Assembly (NCBI GenBank): GCA_018389105.1
Contig: JACATO010001054.1
Coordinates: forward strand, 189,001-253,000
From: Nautilus pompilius
Taxonomy: Eukaryota > Mollusca > Cephalopoda > Nautilida > Nautilidae
Reading direction: 5' to 3'
Length of the DNA stretch: 64,000 bases
Under the pieces are notes generated by a model. The model did no database searches. It saw only the letters and a program-made list of their open reading frames with translations, and was not told the DNA's origin. Numbering within the stretch: the first letter of the stretch is position 1; the number at the start of each line of letters is the position of its first letter. The position numbers and the translations under genes were made by a program. Shown one piece after another: positions 50,271-61,300 of the stretch.

Positions 50271-50609
50271 GTACATATCTTCTTCTCCTTCGATCACTCC
50301 TTTGATAAGAGTAGGATGCGTTGCACCGTCGTTATGCACACTCTGGCCCAGTGCATCCGTCTTCAGCGGTGGTTTATTCTTCTGACTTTTCCTTGTCATA
50401 GGAGACTCGCCTCTCTCATGGCTATAGAGCCCTTGGTTCCTCTGAGTGCCTACACAGGCCACTTCCCAGCAGCAACTAGAGCAATGCCAGTAAAGTAGCT
50501 TGCTCAAGGGTCACAACAATATGCCAGCAGCGGGAATCTAACCCAGAGCCCTTAGGTTCTGAAGCCAACACACTCACCACTGAGCCACATCGCCTGACGG
50601 TACATATCT
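50271..50609 (-). mobile_element. tRNA-derived SINE with 10-bp target duplication
   Basis: On the - strand the element reads from 50,599 to 50,281 (319 bp). Its head is tRNA-like, with A box TGGCTCAGTGG (50,577-50,587) and B box GGTTAGATTCC (50,533-50,543). A unique body follows, and the tail is a short GAAGGAGAAGA stretch. GTACATATCT is repeated exactly at 50,271-50,280 and 50,600-50,609, a target-site duplication that defines both ends. The body resembles the general tRNA-head plus conserved-domain layout of molluscan and cephalopod SINEs. The family is not identified. It depends on a LINE partner, which is not seen here. Confidence 0.85.
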
Positions 50610-50851
50610 AAAAAACGAACAGTGGTAAACAATAATATAAAAGATAACTCTCTCTCTCTCCCTCTCAGCGCTCATGCACGTGTTTATGTTTTCTTTTTCA
50701 AATATTCAAATATTCATCAGGGAATTTTAGTACTGTTTAGAGTTGTAAATAATACACGGATTGGTTCAAGATGAAATGCTAATTTTCCAAGAAGCACCAT
50801 ACGAATATATTTTGTTGAAAATAATAAACATTGGGAGAGAAACCGTTATGA

Positions 50852-51654
<803 letters not shown>

Positions 51655-51729
<75 letters not shown>

Positions 51730-51757
51730 AATGCTGACAGATAAATTGAGACAAACT

Positions 51758-51792
<35 letters not shown>
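51655..51792. repeat. Compound triplet repeat (TTA)n(TTG)n ... (AAT)n
   Basis: (TTA)n at 51,655-51,700 changes into (TTG)n to 51,729. Then, after about 30 bp, (AAT)n occupies 51,759-51,792. The TTA and AAT parts are complementary and could pair as a hairpin. Confidence 0.95.
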
Positions 51793-52121
51793 TTCATTTG
51801 TAGATTTTCATCTTAAAAATTCCAATTGCTTACAATATTTGGAAGACAGAAAATCAAGAAATAGATAATCAGTTTCAATAATGAAGTTGTTCAAGCCCCC
51901 CCCCCCTCCACCAAAAAAATAGTAAGCTGATGAATATAGATATTTCTTCTTACTAAAGTTCTGTTCCTTTTCAAATCTTTATTTTTCTGGTTGGTGATAT
52001 TCTAGTAATGTTTGTGAAGAAACGGATTTGAACTGTAAAAAAATAAATATATAAATATATTTTAAAATCATTTTTGTTTGGAAGGATCCGGGTTAGTTTC
52101 GATTAAATGCCCCAGCGGAAA

Positions 52122-52129
52122 TGACGTCA
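52122..52129 (+). promoter_or_regulatory. CRE-type site in the RAB28 promoter region
   Basis: The palindrome TGACGTCA lies 111 bp upstream of the RAB28 start codon, next to an ETS-like GCGGAA. Both are common in TATA-less housekeeping promoters. Function is inferred from position. Confidence 0.5.
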
Positions 52130-52239
52130 TGATGTACAACACATCAAAACATCCGTTCAGCCATCATTATTCACGAATGTTTAATGTTATCTCAGTTTTC
52201 TTCACCGAAGTAGTTCGATAAGTGATTTATCGGGAGCAG

Positions 52240-52314
52240 ATGTCAGATTCGGATGATGAAACGCCCTCCAAACAGATCAAGCTTGTCATTATGGGAGATG
52301 GCGCATCTGGAAAG
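52240..52314 (+). CDS. RAB28: RAB28 coding exon 1
   Basis: 25 codons from [23 protein letters not shown] through the P-loop lysine, ending AAG|GTACAT. The MSDS start matches known RAB28 N-termini. Confidence 0.93.
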
Positions 52315-55300
52315 GTACATTGAAGGGGCAACTCGTCTCTCGGTCCAGGAGTTCGGGCCGATGGTCTTTGATAGCGGACAGAAATGTTAATCTGCTCGGC
52401 GAACAGCCAGTGTATAACTCCCGGACTTCTTCTCGAAAACGAGGGATTTCCATTATGATGCAAATACCTCAGCCATTCGTTGTATTTTTGCGTAACATAT
52501 CTGTCTGGCGATTGCAATGATAATTGTCAGAGAGAAGACTGGGTCCGTCACCGCGAGCTGATTTTCAATACTCCATGTGTGAAGAGTTGAGTCCATGGCA
52601 ACCAATTAGCCTTGCTTTTAAAAACCTGATAAACAGTTTGTCCAAATTCGCATTTTGTAAGAATAATATTTACAGGATAGGCTTATTTTAAAATCGCCTA
52701 TATATATTCAGAATCGCTGTATTAATCTAAATATCCTAATAATTTCTCCAGACGTTCTCAGCTGTTGCTTTAGTACTGGTGGACTTCAAATGAAACCCGG
52801 CCGGATACCATTAAGGTGATTCCATGTTAAGCCGGGTTTTATTTGAACGTTCCCAGTACTGTCTTAATAATCTTTAAACTTAAGAACTTATTTTGATACT
52901 AGAAATCGAATTGCATTTTATTTATTTAAAGCCAGGAAAAATAAATTAAAGATCGAAAATTGGTTTTAGGTTTAAGTTTTGAGTACTAAATGTATGTGCT
53001 TGACTTTTCAGACTTCACTGGCAACTCGTTATGCCCAAGAGCAGTTTGGCAAGCACTACCAACAAACAGTTGGTTTAGATTTTTATTTAAAGAGAATATT
53101 TTTGCCAGGTAAGAATCCTTCATCTATTTAGAAATAAAGTTTTTCACATTTTGTGTAAATTCAAAATAACAAGATTTTCTCCCTCTCCACATACACTTTA
53201 GATAATATATATTATTTTGTGTTGCATTCACCTGTATATAAAAGTAATATTTGGATTATATAAAAAACAACTATAACAAAAACAGAACAGGTATTTTTAG
53301 AAAGAAAAGCTTGAGCATTTTGATTTACTCATTTTAATGAAAATATTGAATGACCTATGAAATTTGATGTATACAAACCAAACTAATAAGGACATTCAAA
53401 TAAAACCTGCCTGGGTACCATTACGTCAATGCTATTTCAGCTGGGTTTCATTTGAACATCCCTAGTATGCAAGCTAGATTTATAGAGAGTAGTTTACCAG
53501 AACTGTAGAGTTTCAGTGATTATTCAAAGATGCTATATGAAAGATATTCTATGTATTTCAAAATCTGTATCTGTAAACAGTTAGTCTCTGGGTTATCAGT
53601 AGCTCTGGAATAATAAAGAAACCCTGTTTAATTATAAAGTCAATTTGGTACCTGAAAGAACACCACACAAAATTAAATGAAATTATATTTATTCTTTTGT
53701 TGATGTTAAATTGCTAAATAAAAATTTTGATTTTTTAATACCCATTTTTTTTTGTTATTTTAAATATCAACTTCCTATTTTTCCTCAGGATTTCATTTAC
53801 AAAAAAAAAGAATATTATTTGTTTGTTTTTCTTCATTTATACAAATCTAACATTGTAGAAGAGTGCAATAAGTCTAATATGATAAATAGCAACTTTGTTA
53901 GAAATATGTTGTTGCCAAGATCTTATTAGATAAAATTGAAAGTAGATGTTCTGATAAAAAAGGCAGATATTTTGTATGTTAACTGCATAATATAAATTTG
54001 TATAATTTGGCTAAAAAAATAATCTATGGAGTTATTTTCATTTTTTTTTTTAGATAGCAGTCAATATTGAAAAATCCAAGTAGCTGGGAAAAATATATAC
54101 ATTTAACTTAAAATTGGAGAAAGTTATTTATAATCATTAATTACTGAAGCACCAGAAGTACATTATCATGTTTCATCATTTTCTGGTAACAGTCTCCCTT
54201 AATAATCCCAAAAGTTTAACAATAAAATCTTGACAAATATCCCAGCATCTAAAAGTACTTTTATTTTTTTTTCTTTTATTAAATTTTCAAAAAATTTTTG
54301 CATATTACTTTATATTATTTGTAAAAATATTATGCATAAGTTTAGAATACAAATGAAACAGAACTACTTTCATAAAATTTTGTCATATCTCTTACTGGTA
54401 CTTTAGACTTGTTAATGGCATGTCTCAGATTTCTGAATGTTCACAGAAAATTTGCTAATAGAAGACATCTTATTAGAGATTTGTTAAAACCCAAGCTCAG
54501 TGAACCCTCATTTAGTGGTCCCTCATTGTTTTTATTGATGTTTGATAAGGTAGTGTAGTCTCATGGTTACCACTAGCAAGTTTTGCTATTCCTATGCCTT
54601 GTGGGGGTTAACACTTCATTCTTTAGCAGCCCTCATTACTAAAATGCCATTTTTATACATCATCCTTTATTTGAATTTAAATTAAAAAGAAGAGAAAAAA
54701 ATTTCTTAATTCTTACATTTTTTTTTCACATAACTAATTTAGCTCTGTTTGTATATTAACATTTTTAGTAGCATTTTAACTACAGTGGCTGGTTTGCCTT
54801 TATAAATTTGTTACCTTTGCTTTCTTTATGAAGCTGATTCCTCCCAAAACTTTTTTTTAAAAAAAAACTCTACAAACAAAAGTGAATTACAAGAGATTTC
54901 TAAACAATGGTTGTTTATTTGGGTTAGAGATATCCACATTAGTAGTGTCCATTTTTTATTGTTACCTGAATAATATATAAACTGGGTTTATTATATATGT
55001 CTGTCTGCTTTTCATTGTCAGCTAATTTTTCAACTTAATTTTTCCTCAGGTAATGTGAATGTAGCCTTACAGGTCTGGGATATTGGTGGCCAGTGTTTAG
55101 GAGGAAAGATGCTTGATAAATACATCTATGGAACTCAGGTCAGAAATGAAGTTGTACCCAGCAATAGAATAAACAACATTTCAACTTAAATATTATTTTA
55201 TACCAGAACTGTTCAAATTAAACCTGAACAGATACTATTATAGCAAGACACTAGTTTTAGTTCGGTTTCGTTTGAATGTCTCCAGAAATTTAAAACTTGT

Positions 55301-58300
55301 GAGACATAGCCTTAAAATACTGAAAGAAATCTTATTTTACAAGTTAAAGATCCACAAACTGTGAATAAACAATAGTTTTATTTTAATTAATTTAAATATT
55401 TTGTTCTTCAGTGAAATTGAAAATAAATACTGATACTGATTCACAAAATATATTTTGTTTAAATATAAATTCATGAAGACAGAGCCTTTTTTTTGTTTGT
55501 TTGTTTTTGTAATTTTAGCACTTTAAAGGTAATTGGTCTTTATTATTAATAATAGATTTTATAAAATCTTAATTCTCTCTGTCTGTCTCTTTGAGTGTTT
55601 CATACATTTACACATATTCTGTCTCTTACTCTTTCACACACTTACATATTTTCTGTCTTACTTTTTCACACTATCTTTCTGACTTTTACACATTCTCTGT
55701 CTCACTAAATCTTTCACACACATTCTCTTTGTCCCTCTCACTCATGCATTTATTTTTGTCTCTCTCCAGCACATATACCAGTAAATTCATATATTACTTC
55801 ATTTGCTTTGCACACAGCTAAATCACAATAATTGAAACAATAAGAAAAAACAAAAATAAAATTTTCCTTAAATTACAGAACAAAAAAAAAAGGAAAATTA
55901 AAATATTTACCTTTTATTATCGAAATAAGAAATTAAATAATGTTTATGGAAAAAGAAAAAATCTGTTGGTGCTGAACCTTAGTATTATAGGAAATTTCAT
56001 CAGTTGCTTTTATTTAATGACCATTAAATTTGAAACTTTTTTAGGATCATAACCAAAGTATTTCTGTTTCTTTTTTTTCCTTTATTTTAATTTAACTTTT
56101 TTTGTCTTTTTATGTGTTTAAATTATGTTGGATTTTATGCAAAATGAAGATGTTTGTTACATGGAGTCAAAATTAACCTGAACTCGTAATCGGTTCAGAC
56201 CACATTTTTTTTTTACTTCAAATTAGAACTGAACCAGATTGGGTAAAAAAATAATCTAATGGAGTCAATCCAGAACCGAACCGATTACAAACATGACTGG
56301 TTCACAGTTTAGTTCTTTCGTTTGAGAGATCTTTTAGCTTAATTGAAAACTCTGAAAGATAGTTGATTCAATTCTTGAAAATTTATGTTGTAATGTTTGT
56401 GCTAATGCTGATGATATTAGGAGCAGAATGTTGAGTATTTCCAGTGACATTCACTTGTCCGTCAAAGTGGATTGCTCTGTTTAGGTTATTAGCATCCAGT
56501 TTGTGAAAGATGATGAGATTGCAATACACACCATAGTTCTGAAAGAAATTAGAGAAAGACATACATCTCAAGAAAATGCTTCATGAACTACATAATGATA
56601 AATCAGTGTGCAGAAAATATACAGCTTAACAACAGATAACCGGCACAAGAATGATGACGATGAACAGGGAAGTGAAGGAAAAAATTACTTGATGTTGATG
56701 CAAAGGAAGAAGTTGGTCATAAAGAAACAGATTCAGGTGAGATGCATGGATTGCAACAAGCAATATTGACTAAACTTGGTACTGTTCTTGCAGTAACAAT
56801 TGCTCACTGCTCAGCCCACACTCTTCAGCTAGCAGTTGATGATATACTTATAGTATTGTTCATACAGTTGCTAAAGCTTGTTCTGTCTACAAAAAACTGA
56901 AATCTCAAATATGCATGGCTAATCATAAGAAACTGGAACTGTCTCATGAAATGGCACTCAACTTTTCATGTGATCAAGCACTTGCTCAAATTAAAGGAAT
57001 TCTGCCAGATATGGCAACATTATATCTTCAGCTTCATATCACAGATGCCGAGTGTAAACCATTAAACAAATAGCCACTTCTTTTAAACCAGTAAAAATAG
57101 CAACAAAGCAGCTTCAGTCAGAGCAGCTAAACATGGAGGACTTTTTTATGGCATACAGCTGAAATGTTAGCTTGAAACCTCAAGTGTCAGCACATTTCTT
57201 GTTACAGTGTTTCTAGATCAAAGATACGGGTGAGGGGACAAAGGAACAGAGCTAAAGTTCACCTTACCAAGGTATGCACTAGCATTGAAAGGTTGTCTGC
57301 TGAGTTATCAGCAGCAAGCAACCATAGCAGGTAGGAAGGGTAATGAGTGCCAAGATGACAAACTTGAGTTTCTGCATGAAAGACGATCCAGTAAAATAAG
57401 AGACTCATTTTGTTATGAATTTGTGATGAAAAACCACATTGGTAGAATTTTAGATTTTTTTACTCATGTGTCTTGACTAAGCTATATGAAAACATTTTAA
57501 AATACTGACATCAGCAAAGAAACACAGACTGGCTAAAGTCACACTGGCTGTTCCATCAACCAAGTTACTACTGATCAAGCCTACTCTGGTCTCAGGTTTG
57601 AGTTATCATTACATACAACAATCATCACGCAGGAGATCCTGGAAAACATTAGAGGTGCATCTCAAAAATTAGAATATCGTGGAAGAGTTCCATTTATTCC
57701 ATAATTTAATTCAAACAGTGAAACTTTCATATATTCTAGATTCATTACACATAAAGTGAAATATTTGAAGCCTTTTTTGTTTTAATTTTGATGATTACGA
57801 CTTGCAGTTCATGAAAATCAAAAATCCACTATCTCAAAATATTAGAATATTTCATAAGATCAATAAAAAAAAGGATTTATAATATATAAATGTCGAACTT
57901 CTGAAAAGTATGTTCATTTGTGCACTCAATACTTAGTTGGGGCATGCAGTGTGGCATGGAGGTGATCAGCCTGTGGCACTGCTGAGGTGTTATGGAAGCA
58001 CGGGTTGCTTTGATAGCTGCCTTCAGCTCATCTGTATTGTTGGGTCTGGTGTCTCTCATCTTCCTCTTGACAATACCCCATAGATTCTCTATGCGTTTCA
58101 GGTCAGGCAAGTTGGCTGGCCAATCAAGCACAGTAATACCATGGTCAGCAAACCAGTAACTAGTAGTTTTGGCTCTGTGGGCAGGTGCCAAATCCTGCTG
58201 GAAAAGGAAATCAGCATCTCCATAAAGCTTGTCAGCAGACGGAAGCATGAAGTGCTCTAAAATCTCCTGGTAGATGGCTGTGTTGACTTTGGACTTGATA

Positions 58301-61300
58301 AAACACAGTGGACCAACACCAGCAGATGACATGGCACCCCAAATCATCACTGACTGTGAAAACATCACACTGGACTTCAAGCAACTTGGATTCTGTGCCT
58401 CTCCACTCTTCCTCCAGACTGTGGGACCTTGATTTCTAAATGAAATGCAAAATTTACTTGATTCTGGTTCAGGATTGGCTTGACACTAGGAATGCAACAC
58501 TTGTAGCCCATTTCCTAGACACATCTTTGCATGGTGGCTCTTGATGCACTGACTCCAGCCTCAGTCCACTCCTTGTGAAGCTCCCCCAAGTTCTTGAATC
58601 ACCTTTGCTTGACAATCCTCTCAAGGCTGCGGTCATCCCTCTTGCTTGTGCACCTTTTCCTACCACACTTTTCCCTTTCAGTCAACTTTCCATGAATATG
58701 CTTTGATACGCACTCTGCGAACAGCCAGCCCTTTCAGCATTGACCTTCTGTGGCTTACCCTCCACAAGGAGGGTGTCAATAAGTGTCTTCTGGACAACTG
58801 TCAAGCCAGCAGTCTTCCCCATGATTGTGGTTGTGTGTACTGAACCAGGCTGAGAGATTCATGGTATTTATACTGCATAAATAGTGATTTACTCAAACTC
58901 AAAATGGAATATTCTAATATTTTGAGATACATTTTTTCTATTTTTTTTAGCTGTAGGCCGTATTTATCAAAATTAAAATTAAAAAAATGCTTGAAACATT
59001 TTAGTTTACATGTAATGAGTCTAGAATATATATAATTTTCACTTTCTGAAATAACTGACAAAAAATATTGAACTCTTCCATGATATTCTAATTTTTTGAG
59101 ATGCACATGTACATTGATTTGTTGCAATGATATTTTCAAAGCCAAGTATGATTTTGTTTCTTTAGACATTTTTACTGTTTTCTAAAAAGTGATTTACACT
59201 GAGGAATAAAAAGCTGCATTGTTTGGCACAATATCAACTGGATTATTTTATCTATTGACATATTATTCAACAATGGTAACTGGTCATGGTCAGACCAGAT
59301 TGTGTGTGAGAGATGGTTCAGAATGTTTTGTTTCTTTTTTGAACCAGAACTAAACTGGATCACATATCTGACCTGGAGTGAATAATCTCGTAATACAACA
59401 GCAAAAAAAGCAAAAACCTAGACAAACTTATCTGTTAGACTCTCTCATTGTTTTGAAAAACTTTTAAAACTTACAAATTTAATGGCTGAAAACAGAGATA
59501 TATGTAAATGTATGTGACATCTTTGTTTTTTTACCTATGCTCTTTTAGTTAATCAAACTTTGTTAACATTGATGTTAAATGGCCAGAAAATTAAAAATTT
59601 ACATGAATTATTATGTAATAATTCTGAAAGGGTGATTTCATCTTTAATTTCACTTTATTTGGTTAAACAGTGTAATGAGAAAAAATTGTTGAAAAACGTT
59701 TATAATTTTTTCTTATTTTTGGTCTTTTTTAGGGAATTCTTTTAGTATATGATATTACAAACTATGCCAGCTTTGAAAATTTGGAAGACTGGTTAGCAAT
59801 AATCAAAAAAATTACAGATAAGGAAGGAAAAACACCTTACTTAGCTCTGATAGGAAACAAAAGTAAGTAGACATTCACTTTTTTTTTTTCATTTGTTGGT
59901 AGTTTTCATAATTATAGATGAAGAAAGTCTCTGTTGTTATAGTACATTAATGCCATAATGAGCAGCAACATATCTGATTTTTTAACATCGTGGACAAAAT
60001 TATTGCTTTGACAACTCGATGGATAACCAATTTGAAAACTAGAACTCAAATTTGCCATCTTCCAGGTGAAGGGACAAAAGTACTCTAAATTTAATTGCTA
60101 ATGAAATAGTGCAGTGCTGACAGTTGACAGAAGAAGAGATTAATAAATCAAATTTGTTTTAAATCAACATTTAAAGTTTTGTCTACACTTACTGCAAAAA
60201 AACGAGAGAAAATTTGTTGGCTGCTCATCTTATTTGAAAATTGATTTTCTATTCCCTTTAAAGAGCTTGCATACAGCATGAAAAATACTTCAAGCTTTCA
60301 TCATTATTGTTTATTTTACAAATTTTCGATAGTTTGTGATGATGATTGTAATGATAATCACTTGTGAAATGATCAGATAACAATTTATGGTGCCTCTTCA
60401 TTTAAGAACTTTGTGTTTACATAAGGAATTACATGGGAGATAATCCACTATATCTTCTGTACTTTATTTTGTTTCCAGTAAATAATTTTTGGGTGCCTCT
60501 GTAATACATTGAAATACTCAACAAGAAAATTTATATTGTTTGATAGATATATCTTAAAACCTATGTAAGATGTGATAGCTTACATTTTTTTTTCAGAAAA
60601 AATTACCTTTCTTGGATAGTGCATTTTAAGTATTATACAAGGGTTGTACTGAAAGTATTGAGCCCAATTAATTGCAGGAAAGCCACTGTTCATCCAGACA
60701 CATGCTTTTATTTATGCAGAATACAGTGTTATTTCCTTTACCCGTTAATATCAGTAGTACTACTGTTGTTTTGCGGATAGCACTCTCTCTCTCTCTCTGG
60801 TTTGTTGTGCTAGTTCCATATTTTGTGCAAATAAAATCTCAGATTTTTCCAAATGTTATTTCTGTAAATAATTAGAGTTTGTTACTGTCAGTATGGTAGT
60901 CATTATATTAAATTTTTTCCTACATCTGAAAATGAGAGAGTTCTGGTTGCTTTCTGGGTACTTGTGGAGTGCAGGTAGTAAGTTGTCTGGTTTTCTTAGA
61001 TGTTCCTTGACACCAGATTGCACTGCTTACTACTTAAAAGTACAGTTACCGTGCACACAGCAGCTCTACCTACAATATAAACAAACTCACATGCCCAGGT
61101 ATTTGCATGTAATTTATGGACAACCACCTTTGATTACGTGAGGCAACCATTCTGTACTACATGTGTGTTTATGCAAAAGATTCATTAAAATTCACATAGG
61201 TAAAAATGTAACATAATTAAAACTTAATTATTTTATTGAAAAACAATTATACTGTAGCAACTTAATTTTTAAAATTTTTCTATTTTATTTTAATTGTTTG

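Noticed and set aside
60637-60665. Possible mariner-type terminal sequence in RAB28 intron 4
   Set aside because: Only one short resemblance; no inverted partner, TA pair or transposase remains nearby.
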